Below, in pieces: positions 1 to 5,686 of a DNA stretch of 8,477 bases. The first letter of the stretch is position 1; every line of letters starts with the position of its first letter. Origin of the DNA: Hankyongella sp964404985 (lineage in GTDB: Bacteria; Pseudomonadota; Alphaproteobacteria; Sphingomonadales; Sphingomonadaceae); contig CAYOMD010000045.1 of assembly GCA_964404985.1 (NCBI GenBank), positions 1 to 8,477 of the forward strand. Direction: 5' to 3'. The translations under genes and the position numbers were made by a program. Under the pieces are notes generated by a model. It saw only the letters and a list, made by a program, of their open reading frames with translations, did not search any database and was not told where the DNA came from.

Positions 1-15
1 CACTAGACACAGGCT

Positions 16-1035
16 ATGGAGACCCGCCCCATCAGTCCTCACCTGGCCCCGGACGACAGCGCCGAACTCCAGATACGCCCGCAGCGGCTCGCCGAATTCA
101 TCGGCCAGCAGACGGCGCGCGAAAATCTGGAAATCTTCATTCAGGCCGCTCGCACCCGTCACGAGCCGCTGGATCATGTCCTGCTGTTCGGTCCGCCGGG
201 GCTTGGCAAGACCACGCTGGCCCAGATCGTCGCGCGCGAGATGGGGGTGAACTTTCGCGCCACCTCCGGCCCGATCATCGCCCGCGCCGGCGATCTTGCA
301 GCCTTGCTGACCAACCTGGAGGCCGGTGACGTTCTGTTTATCGACGAGATTCACCGCCTCAACCCCCAGGTCGAGGAAGTCCTCTACCCCGCCATGGAGG
401 ACCGGCAGCTCGACCTGATGATCGGCGAGGGACCGTCCGCCCGTTCGGTGCGGATTGACCTGCAACCGTTCACGCTGGTCGGGGCGACCACACGCTCCGG
501 CCTGCTTACCAACCCGCTGCGTGACCGTTTTGGCATCCCGGTCCGCCTGGAGTTTTACACGATAGACGAATTGGAGCAGGTGGTGACGCGCGCGGCCCGC
601 GTGCTCGGGCTGACCCTGAGTTCGGACGGGGCCCGCGAGATCGCAACCCGCGCCCGTGGCACACCGCGCATCGCCGGGCGGCTGCTGCGCCGTGTACGCG
701 ATTTTGCAGCTGTGGCCGGTACCGAGGCGGTTGGAGCGGAACTGGCCGACGCCGCGCTGACCCGGCTGGAGGTCGACAAACGCGGGCTGGACCGCATCGA
801 CCGCCGCTACATGCAGTGTATCGGGCTTGATTATGGCGGCGGCCCGGTTGGCGTGGAAACCCTGGCGGCCGCTCTGTCCGAGCCGCGCGACACCATCGAG
901 GAAGTGATCGAGCCCTATCTGATTCAGATCGGCTTTGTCGCGCGGACTGCGCGTGGCCGCATGCTGAACCCGGCGGGCTTTGCCCACCTTGGCCTCGAGC
1001 CGCCTGCTGCTGCCCTCCCCCTGCTGGATGCCTGA
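16..1035 (+). CDS. ruvB: RuvB, Holliday junction branch-migration ATPase
   Basis: RuvB is the hexameric AAA+ motor that, with RuvA, drives branch migration of Holliday junctions in the cytoplasm before RuvC cleavage. The 339-residue product is full length for the family. Visible motifs are Walker A GPPGLGKTT (59-67), Walker B LFIDEIH (107-113), the segment around 136-150 that forms the RuvA-contacting hairpin in known RuvBs, sensor 1 GATTR (156-160), the arginine-finger segment PLRDRFG (167-173), sensor 2 GTPRIA (215-220) and a C-terminal winged helix ending near GFAHLGL (321-327). The ATG at 16 has only a weak, close AGG (11-13), but no better start lies before the conserved RPQRLAEFIGQ. ruvA and ruvC often lie just upstream in alphaproteobacteria; they would be outside this window. 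The stop shares one base with the ybgC start (TGATG), suggesting translational coupling. Confidence 0.97.
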   Translation: METRPISPHLAPDDSAELQIRPQRLAEFIGQQTARENLEIFIQAARTRHEPLDHVLLFGPPGLGKTTLAQIVAREMGVNFRATSGPIIARAGDLAALLTNLEAGDVLFIDEIHRLNPQVEEVLYPAMEDRQLDLMIGEGPSARSVRIDLQPFTLVGATTRSGLLTNPLRDRFGIPVRLEFYTIDELEQVVTRAARVLGLTLSSDGAREIATRARGTPRIAGRLLRRVRDFAAVAGTEAVGAELADAALTRLEVDKRGLDRIDRRYMQCIGLDYGGGPVGVETLAAALSEPRDTIEEVIEPYLIQIGFVARTARGRMLNPAGFAHLGLEPPAAALPLLDA

Positions 1036-1517
1036 TGGTCAGTCCCGGCGACATTGTGGCGGGGCGGCACTGTGCGTGCTTCCGGGTCTACACTGAGGAC
1101 ACGGATGCAACCGGCGTCGTCTACCACGCAAATTACCTGCGCTTCCTGGAACGCGGGCGCTCCGATTTCCTGCGCTGCCTCGGCATCAATCTGAGCGAGC
1201 CGCTGCGCAGCACGGGTGCGGACCATGGCTATTATGCAGTGACCGCCGTTGAGATGCGCTTTCTGGCACCGGCCCGGCTTGATGATATCCTGCGGGTCAT
1301 CACGCACGTCGACAAGCTCGGCGCTGCATCCTGCCGCCTGCACCAAACGATTGAGCGCGCCACCGTGGCGGAACCGTCGCGACCACCAGAGACTATCGTG
1401 GACGCGATGATCACAGTTGCCTATCTGGGCGCTGGCGGTCGGCCGCGACGTCAGCCGGACGCTTGGCGCGCCCGCTTCGCCGCGGTGCAGAAGGCGGCGC
1501 AGACTTTGACGGAATAA
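1035..1517 (+). CDS. ybgC: YbgC, Tol-Pal-associated acyl-CoA thioesterase
   Basis: This is a 160-residue single-domain hotdog-fold protein of the 4-hydroxybenzoyl-CoA thioesterase/YbgC family. The signature is near the N-terminus: VYTEDTDATGVVYHANYLRF (18-37), whose conserved aspartate is the catalytic residue in the family, followed by ERGRSDFLR. In other bacteria YbgC is cytoplasmic, hydrolyses acyl-CoA or acyl-ACP thioesters and has been linked to phospholipid metabolism; the physiological substrate here cannot be read from sequence. It is the customary first gene of tol-pal clusters, and it sits here between ruvB (1-base overlap) and tolQ (9-base gap). The start codon overlaps the ruvB stop. 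The last about 30 residues are Arg/Ala-rich and poorly conserved. Confidence 0.93.
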   Translation: MVSPGDIVAGRHCACFRVYTEDTDATGVVYHANYLRFLERGRSDFLRCLGINLSEPLRSTGADHGYYAVTAVEMRFLAPARLDDILRVITHVDKLGAASCRLHQTIERATVAEPSRPPETIVDAMITVAYLGAGGRPRRQPDAWRARFAAVQKAAQTLTE

Positions 1518-1526
1518 AGGACGCAC

Positions 1527-2228
1527 ATGGAAACGACATTGCCGCTTGCCCACGCCACTGCGGGCTTTTCCGCCTGGGAGCTGTTCCTGCAGGCCGATAT
1601 CGTGGTCAAAGCCATCATGATCGGGCTTGTTCTCGCCTCGATCGGGGCCTGGGCTATCATGATCGACAAGGGATTGCGGCTCGGCAAACTGAAGCGCCAG
1701 GCGGTGGAGTTTGAAAAGGCATTCTGGTCCAACACGACGCTCGACCGCCTGTATGACGCCAACAAGCAGGCCCAGCACCCCTATGCCGAGGTTTTTGTCG
1801 CGGCCATGGACGAGTGGCGGCGCTCGACCGCACGCGGCCGACTGGACCGCGAAAGCCTGAACCAGCGCCTGCACAGCGTCATGCGGGTCACTTTCGAGCG
1901 GGAGATGGACAAGCTGGAGGCGCACCTGACCTATCTGGCGACCGTCGCCTCGTCTGCGCCGTTCATCGGCCTGTTCGGCACCGTCTGGGGGATCATGCGC
2001 TCGTTCACCGCCATCGCGCAGACCCAGAACACCACCCTGGCCGTGGTTGCCCCCGGCATCGCCGAGGCCCTGTTCGCAACCGCCATTGGCTTGGCTGCCG
2101 CTATCCCGGCGCTGATCGGCTATAATAAATTACAAGCCGATGTGGGCCGCTACGGCAGCCGGCTGTCCAACTTCTCCGAAGAGTTCCAGGCGCTGTTTTC
2201 GCGCCAGCTTGACGAGCGGGCCGCCTGA
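1527..2228 (+). CDS. tolQ: TolQ, proton-channel subunit of the Tol motor
   Basis: TolQ belongs to the MotA/TolQ/ExbB family and forms the inner-membrane ring that, with TolR, uses the proton motive force to energise TolA. The 233-residue protein shows the expected three transmembrane segments, about 24-46, 134-158 and 171-198, with a charged cytoplasmic loop between the first two. The family core is clear: APFIGLFGTVWGIM (144-157) and PGIAEALFATAIGLAAAIPA (176-195), which carry the conserved small and Thr residues of the ion path. The length matches TolQ (about 230) rather than the longer ExbB forms, and the tolR/tolA/tolB/pal context settles the identity. The ATG at 1527 follows AAGGA (1517-1521) at 5 bases, which overlaps the ybgC stop. 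Confidence 0.96.
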   Translation: METTLPLAHATAGFSAWELFLQADIVVKAIMIGLVLASIGAWAIMIDKGLRLGKLKRQAVEFEKAFWSNTTLDRLYDANKQAQHPYAEVFVAAMDEWRRSTARGRLDRESLNQRLHSVMRVTFEREMDKLEAHLTYLATVASSAPFIGLFGTVWGIMRSFTAIAQTQNTTLAVVAPGIAEALFATAIGLAAAIPALIGYNKLQADVGRYGSRLSNFSEEFQALFSRQLDERAA

Positions 2229-2230
2229 CC

Positions 2231-2695
2231 ATGGGCATGTCGTTCCAGACCGGTGGCCTGAACGGCGGCAGTCGCTACAGCAGCCGCTGGCGCCGCCCGC
2301 CGATGGCCGAGATCAACGTCACACCCATGGTCGACGTGATGCTGGTGCTGCTCATCATCTTCATGGTGGCCGCGCCCTTGCTGGTGAGCGGGGTCCCCAT
2401 CGATCTGCCGGACTCACGCGCCAAGGCTCTGCCGGAGGATGACAGCCCGGTGCAGATCACGCTCGACCGGGAGGGGCGCATCTATGTCGACAAGCTGGAA
2501 GTTCCCCTGGATGAACTGGCTCCCAAGCTCTCGGCAATCGTCGAGGCGCGCGGGGATGAACCCCGGATTTATGTGCGCGCGGATACCGCACTCGACTATG
2601 GGCGGGTGATGGCCGCAGTCGGCGCGATCAACGCCGCCGGGTTCAGGAAGGTCGCCCTGGTCTCGGACCAGCAGTCCCCGGCGACGGAACGCTAG
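2231..2695 (+). CDS. tolR: TolR, proton-channel partner of TolQ
   Basis: TolR is the ExbD/TolR-family subunit: a short cytoplasmic N-terminus, one transmembrane helix and a periplasmic domain that dimerises and binds peptidoglycan in characterised homologues. The 154-residue product has the hallmark MAEINVTPMVDVMLVLLIIF (25-44). Asp35 is the proton-carrying aspartate equivalent to TolR Asp23 of E. coli. The helix spans about 32-53, and the periplasmic domain follows with the typical IDLP and QITLDREGRIYVD strands. The start is 2 bases after the tolQ stop, with only a weak GAGCGGG upstream, so translation probably depends on coupling to tolQ. ATG 2237 is an alternative start two codons later. 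The N-terminus before the helix is slightly long (about 30 residues) and rich in Gly, Ser and Arg. Confidence 0.95.
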   Translation: MGMSFQTGGLNGGSRYSSRWRRPPMAEINVTPMVDVMLVLLIIFMVAAPLLVSGVPIDLPDSRAKALPEDDSPVQITLDREGRIYVDKLEVPLDELAPKLSAIVEARGDEPRIYVRADTALDYGRVMAAVGAINAAGFRKVALVSDQQSPATER

Positions 2696-2700
2696 AGCCG

Positions 2701-3471
2701 ATGGCGATGGCGCGCGGCTGGACGGTTTCACTGCTGGGGCACGCTGCCCTGTTTGGCGCGTTGCTGATCGCACAGACGTCCCTGCCGCCCGCCCTGCCCG
2801 ACCTCAATCCTCCGGTTCCGGTCGAGATTGTCGACCTCAGCGAGCTTCACCGCGTGACCGAGGTGCCTGAACCCTCCGTGGAGGCGGCACCGCGCGAGAC
2901 CGCCACGGCAGAGCCCGAACCGGAGGTCGCCCCGGAGCCGACCCCGCCGGAGCCGGCCCTGGAGCCTGAACCCAAGCCCGAGCCAAAAAAGCCGGAGACA
3001 AAAAAGCCGGAGCGCGACAAGGCCCTGGACCAGAAGCTGGAAAACCTGATCGACAAAAGCCTCAAGGAGTCTGACCGCAAGCGCCTGGATGTCTCGGAGT
3101 TGGCCAAAGACCTTAAGCGCGACATTGCCAAAACCGCGATCCGCGACACCCGCGCGACCATCACCCTGCAACAGCTCATGGACGCCAAGGTCTCCGCCTG
3201 CTTCAACCCGCCCTCCGGCGGGGCCGATGTTAAGAAGATGTCCGTTCAGGTTCAGTTCCGCCTGAACGACGCCGGCCAGATCGTCGACGGACCGCGCGTT
3301 ATCGGCCGCACCGGCGTCACCCCTCTCAATGCCGCGTTTGCCGATGCGCTGGCACGTGCGACCCTGCGGGCGGTCATCCAATGTGCACCCTACGAGCTGC
3401 CGCAGGAGTTCCGCGCGATATGGGCGAACCAGGATTTCGAATTGAACTTTGACCCCTCGCGCTTGTTGTGA
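2701..3471 (+). CDS. tolA: TolA, energy-transducing periplasm-spanning protein
   Basis: TolA is anchored by one N-terminal helix (about 7-26) in the TolQR complex and reaches across the periplasm to TolB and Pal. The helix contains S10 and H14, the SxxxH arrangement that TolA and TonB use to contact TolQ/ExbB. Next come a Pro/Glu-rich then Pro/Lys-rich linker (about 55-105), a short charged helix (106-150) and a C-terminal TolA/TonB-like domain (about 155-256). That domain has two cysteines (C167, C228) that could form a disulfide. At 256 residues it lacks the long helical domain II of E. coli TolA (421 residues). The Pro-rich linker resembles TonB, but the operon position between tolR and tolB and the C-terminal WANQDFELNFDP end favour TolA. 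The start is ambiguous between ATG 2701 and ATG 2707; no strong ribosome binding site is visible. Confidence 0.92.
   Translation: MAMARGWTVSLLGHAALFGALLIAQTSLPPALPDLNPPVPVEIVDLSELHRVTEVPEPSVEAAPRETATAEPEPEVAPEPTPPEPALEPEPKPEPKKPETKKPERDKALDQKLENLIDKSLKESDRKRLDVSELAKDLKRDIAKTAIRDTRATITLQQLMDAKVSACFNPPSGGADVKKMSVQVQFRLNDAGQIVDGPRVIGRTGVTPLNAAFADALARATLRAVIQCAPYELPQEFRAIWANQDFELNFDPSRLL
2984..3013 (+). repeat. Tandem 15-base repeat with A6G runs in tolA
   Basis: Two head-to-tail copies of CAAAAAAGCCGGAGM (2984-2998 and 2999-3013, 14 of 15 bases identical) encode KKPET-KKPER in the TolA linker. Each copy holds A AAA AAG in the zero-frame phase (2985-2991 and 3000-3006), the arrangement of the classic -1 slippery heptamer. 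The repeat unit is a multiple of three, so copy-number change would lengthen or shorten the linker without breaking the frame. Confidence 0.85.
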
Positions 3472-3498
3472 TTCAAACACGTCACCGCATGCGTACCC

Positions 3499-3505
3499 GG
3501 AAGGA
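3499..3505 (+). promoter_or_regulatory. Ribosome binding site fixing the tolB GTG start
   Basis: GGAAGGA lies 6 bases before GTG 3512. It decides the tolB start, because the protein read from this GTG begins directly with a signal peptide. The earlier in-frame ATG at 3449, inside tolA, would add 21 residues with no export-signal character. Confidence 0.85.
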
Positions 3506-3511
3506 CCGATT

Positions 3512-4867
3512 GTGACTCATCTGCTCCGCCTCCTGGCCCTCCCCTGCCTGCTGTTCATGACCGCTGCCCCGGCACAGGCCGTGATCCGTATCGACATCAC
3601 CGGCGGGTCCGTGCAGCCGCTGCCGATTGCGATCCCGGAGTTCGTGGCAAGCAACCCGCAGGCAACGCCAGACGGTGCCTTGCAGACCCTCTCGACCCGC
3701 ATTTCGCAGGTCCTGAGCGATAACCTCAAGAATTCCGGGCTGTTCCGCCCGCTCGACAGGGCCGCCTTCACGACGACGGTGACGGCCGATACCGTGCTGA
3801 CCCCGGACTATGCGTCCTGGCGCACGATCGCCGCACAGGCGCTAGTGACCGGAACCGCAAGGCTCAACGTCGACGGCAGCATGACCGTCGGCTGCAACCT
3901 GTTCGACGTGTTCTCGGAAGAGAGCCTGATGCAGCACACGCTGACCATCGCAACGCCGAAACTCTGGCGGCGCGCGGCGCACAAATGCGCCGACAAAATC
4001 TACACCCAGCTGACCGGAGATGCCGGCTATTTCGATTCCCGGATCGCCTATATCGCCGAGACCGGCCCGCGCAAGAACCGGGTCAAGCGGCTGGCCATCA
4101 TGGATCAGGACGGCGCCAACATCGAATATCTGACGACGGGCCAAAGCCTGGCCCTGACCCCGCGCTTCGCCCCGGATGGCAACGCCCTCAGCTATCTCGC
4201 CTTTGGTGTGACTCCGCGGGTTTTCCGCTATGACCTCACGACACGGCGGCAGGAACTTCTGGGCCGTTTCCCCAACATGAGCTTTGCGCCGCGCTATGCG
4301 CCGGACGGCGGCAGCATTGCGCTGACCCTCTCCGAGAACGGCGACTCCGATATCCACATCCTCGATCTGGCCTCGCGTCAGACCCGCCGGATCACCAACC
4401 AACCGTCGATCGATACGTCGCCCAGTTTCTCGCCCGATGGCCAGCGCATCGTCTTTGAGTCCAACCGGGGCGGCTCCCAGCAGCTTTATGTGATGAACGC
4501 AGATGGCAGCGGGGCGCAGCGCATCTCCTTCGACCGCACAAACCCCCGCGCGCGCTATGGCTCCCCGGTCTGGTCACCGCGCGGCGACCTGATCGCCTTC
4601 ACCAAGATTGCCGCCGGCAAGCTGCGCATCGGCGTCATGCGGCCGGATGGCAGCGGCGAGCGCCTGCTGACCGACAGCTGGCAGGACGAAGCCCCCGCCT
4701 GGTCACCGAACGGACGGGTCATCACCTTCTTCCGGTCGCAGCGCTCGACAGCCCGCTCTGATGGCGGTGTCGCGATTTACGCCGTGGACTTGACGGGTAC
4801 GAACGAGCGCCGCATCCCGACGCCGACCGATGCCTCCGATCCGAACTGGTCGCCGTTGCTGCCGTAA
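3512..4867 (+). CDS. tolB: TolB, periplasmic beta-propeller of Tol-Pal
   Basis: TolB is the soluble periplasmic protein that binds Pal and, through its mature N-terminus, TolA. From GTG 3512 it is 451 residues: a signal peptide 1-23 (MTHLLRL, a hydrophobic core and APAQA, cleaved before Val24), an N-terminal alpha/beta domain (about 24-155) opening with IRIDITGG and PLPIAIPEF, and a C-terminal six-bladed propeller. The propeller repeats are easy to see as PD40/WD-like units: RFAPDGNALSY, RYAPDGGSIAL, SFSPDGQRIVFESNRGG with QQLYVMNADGSG, VWSPRGDLIAF and AWSPNGRVITF. The length is close to the family's usual 430-450. The gene starts 40 bases after the tolA stop with its own strong ribosome binding site. 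I see no terminator after it, so read-through into pal is possible. Confidence 0.96.
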   Translation: MTHLLRLLALPCLLFMTAAPAQAVIRIDITGGSVQPLPIAIPEFVASNPQATPDGALQTLSTRISQVLSDNLKNSGLFRPLDRAAFTTTVTADTVLTPDYASWRTIAAQALVTGTARLNVDGSMTVGCNLFDVFSEESLMQHTLTIATPKLWRRAAHKCADKIYTQLTGDAGYFDSRIAYIAETGPRKNRVKRLAIMDQDGANIEYLTTGQSLALTPRFAPDGNALSYLAFGVTPRVFRYDLTTRRQELLGRFPNMSFAPRYAPDGGSIALTLSENGDSDIHILDLASRQTRRITNQPSIDTSPSFSPDGQRIVFESNRGGSQQLYVMNADGSGAQRISFDRTNPRARYGSPVWSPRGDLIAFTKIAAGKLRIGVMRPDGSGERLLTDSWQDEAPAWSPNGRVITFFRSQRSTARSDGGVAIYAVDLTGTNERRIPTPTDASDPNWSPLLP

Positions 4868-4910
4868 GTGAAACCCTGCGAGAAATAGTCAGCCCAAACC
4901 AAGCCTTGTC

Positions 4911-4938
4911 TTGACCTGCTGCAATGAAACTTTATATC
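4911..4938 (+). promoter_or_regulatory. Probable pal promoter
   Basis: TTGACC (4911-4916) and TATATC (4933-4938) are separated by 16 bases in an AT-richer gap between tolB and pal. This fits a housekeeping-sigma promoter with a predicted start near 4945 and a leader of about 43 bases. It would let pal be made in excess of the tolQRAB genes, which suits an abundant lipoprotein. The call rests on motif inspection only. Confidence 0.5.
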
Positions 4939-4958
4939 GGGCAGACGTTTGACTTGCT
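4911..4958 (+). repeat. Direct repeat in the pal promoter region
   Basis: TTGACCTGCT (4911-4920) recurs as TTGACTTGCT (4949-4958), 9 of 10 bases identical and 38 bases apart. The first copy overlaps the proposed -35 box and the second lies just downstream of the predicted transcript start. It could be an operator pair or chance. Confidence 0.4.
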
Positions 4959-4972
4959 TTTTTCAGCGTCTG
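4942..4972. repeat. Inverted repeat just upstream of the pal ribosome site
   Basis: CAGACG (4942-4947) and CGTCTG (4967-4972) are perfectly complementary across 19 bases that include a T6 run (4958-4963). It lies 4 bases before the pal ribosome binding site. If the transcript starts at about 4945 the left arm would be partly missing, so a DNA-level operator or a hairpin only in read-through RNA are both possible. Confidence 0.35.
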
Positions 4973-4976
4973 AGAC

Positions 4977-4983
4977 GGGAGAG
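4977..4983 (+). promoter_or_regulatory. Ribosome binding site for pal
   Basis: GGGAGAG lies 4 bases before ATG 4988 (its GGGAG core is 6 bases away). It supports this ATG over the in-frame upstream TTG at 4949, whose extra 13 residues would spoil the lipoprotein signal. Confidence 0.75.
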
Positions 4984-4987
4984 ACCC

Positions 4988-5551
4988 ATGGGTACGTCGT
5001 ATAATTCTCTTCGCATTGCACGGATGACGGCCCTGGCCGGCACCATCGCAATGCTTGCCGCCTGCTCCAAGAAGGAAGAACTGCCGCCCGCGCCGCCGCC
5101 GCCGCCGGCGCCGACCCAGCAAGTGGCCCCGCCGCCACCGCCGCCGCCGGCACCAACACCGGTTGTGGCCTCGACGACTCCGGGCAGCCTGAAGGACTTC
5201 ATCGAGACTGCCGGCGCTGACCGCGTGTTCTTCGATTACGACAGCTACACGCTGAGCGAGACTGCGCGCACAACGCTTGCCAAGCAGGCTGAGTGGCTGA
5301 AGAAATACGGCAGCATCACTTTGACTGTGGAAGGCCACTGCGACGAGCGGGGCACCCGCGAATACAACCTCGCACTCGGCGAGCGCCGCGCCAGCGCGGT
5401 CAAGAGCTTCCTGGTGAGCGCCGGTGTTCCGGCAGGCCGCGTGAAGACGATCTCCTACGGCAAGGAGCGCCCGGAAGTTGCTGAGTCCAACGATGAGAGC
5501 TGGGCACAAAACCGTCGCGGTGTTGCCGTTCTGGACAACCCGAACAGCTAA
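4988..5551 (+). CDS. pal: Pal, peptidoglycan-associated outer-membrane lipoprotein
   Basis: Pal is a lipid-anchored outer-membrane protein whose OmpA-like domain grips peptidoglycan and binds TolB. The 187-residue precursor has a signal peptide ending in the lipobox LAAC, with Cys26 the predicted lipidated residue. A lysine/glutamate patch, a proline-rich tether (33-58) and an OmpA_C domain (about 78-186) follow. The domain has the Pal signature FFDYDSYTL (81-89) and GHCDERGTREYNLALGERRA (116-135), containing the Asp and Arg residues that contact diaminopimelate in known structures. The residue after the acylated Cys is Ser, not Asp, consistent with outer-membrane sorting. The gene stands slightly apart from tolB (120 bases), with its own probable promoter, a good ribosome site and a hairpin after the stop. 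Confidence 0.97.
   Translation: MGTSYNSLRIARMTALAGTIAMLAACSKKEELPPAPPPPPAPTQQVAPPPPPPPAPTPVVASTTPGSLKDFIETAGADRVFFDYDSYTLSETARTTLAKQAEWLKKYGSITLTVEGHCDERGTREYNLALGERRASAVKSFLVSAGVPAGRVKTISYGKERPEVAESNDESWAQNRRGVAVLDNPNS
5084..5161 (+). repeat. CCG-rich polyproline tracts in pal
   Basis: Residues 33-58 of Pal consist of two related proline blocks: five consecutive prolines (36-40) then APT, and seven consecutive prolines (48-54) then APT. At DNA level this is a near-continuous run of CCG codons with a few CCA/CCC/GCG interruptions. It forms the tether between the lipid anchor and the peptidoglycan-binding domain. Confidence 0.85.
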
Positions 5552-5574
5552 TTCGCCCTATTCTGCCCATCATG

Positions 5575-5605
5575 ACGCCCCGATGCTGCCGAAGCGTCGG
5601 GGCGT
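5575..5605 (+). terminator. Hairpin after pal, likely intrinsic terminator
   Basis: ACGCCCCGA (5575-5583) pairs perfectly with TCGGGGCGT (5597-5605). The stem continues inward through a T-G wobble, G-C, C-G and T-A to a 5-base loop GCCGA, giving about 13 pairs. It is followed by TTTGATTT (5605-5612), an interrupted T tract. It begins 24 bases after the pal stop. The stem is strong but the T tract is imperfect, so it may attenuate rather than fully stop transcription into cpoB, or protect the pal mRNA 3' end. Confidence 0.7.
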
Positions 5606-5660
5606 TTGATTTGGTGGACGGATGTCGTGCCGAAAACCGAGAATGGCGGCAAAGCTCTGC

Positions 5661-5666
5661 TATACA
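5661..5666 (+). promoter_or_regulatory. Possible weak -10 element for cpoB
   Basis: TATACA lies 20 bases before the cpoB start and matches a -10 box in 5 of 6 positions, but no convincing -35 box sits 16-18 bases upstream. It is proposed because a terminator-like hairpin separates cpoB from pal. The leader would be very short. Confidence 0.25.
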
Positions 5667-5686
5667 GTTCGCGACAGGAGTAAGAC

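Noticed and set aside
924..1925. 333-codon open frame on the minus strand across ruvB, ybgC and tolQ
   Set aside because: It lies opposite three well-supported genes, has no recognisable domain and is low-complexity in Arg, Gly and Ala, as expected for antisense frames in GC-rich DNA. The minus-strand frames at 506-1054, 2728-3480 and 6732-7496 were rejected for the same reason.
2121..2126. Perfect TATAAT inside tolQ, possible internal promoter for tolR
   Set aside because: It encodes Tyr-Asn in the normal frame, and no -35-like hexamer is found at 16-18 bases upstream. The AT-rich codons there, including a rare TTA, are unusual but not enough to call a promoter.
3449..3511. Upstream ATG start for tolB inside tolA
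   Set aside because: It would put 21 charged and polar residues before the signal peptide, while GTG 3512 has an ideal GGAAGGA ribosome site and starts the signal peptide directly.
3470..3518. Two GANTC sites at the tolA-tolB junction as CcrM-type methylation control
   Set aside because: GANTC also occurs at many places inside the genes of this window (for example 2411, 4205, 5176 and 7830), so the pair is not enriched, and no CtrA-like TTAA-N7-TTAA box accompanies it.
4958..4963. T6 run before pal as an intrinsic terminator for tolB
   Set aside because: No stable GC stem directly precedes the T run; the nearby dyad encloses the run in its loop rather than preceding it.
4949..4987. Upstream TTG start for pal
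   Set aside because: It adds an Arg-rich 13-residue extension before the lipoprotein signal and lies at the predicted transcript start; ATG 4988 has a good ribosome site.
5116..5130. Pal proline tract as a sign of a foreign or fused domain
   Set aside because: Proline/alanine tethers between lipobox and OmpA-like domain are common in Pal and OmpA-type lipoproteins, and codon use matches the neighbours.
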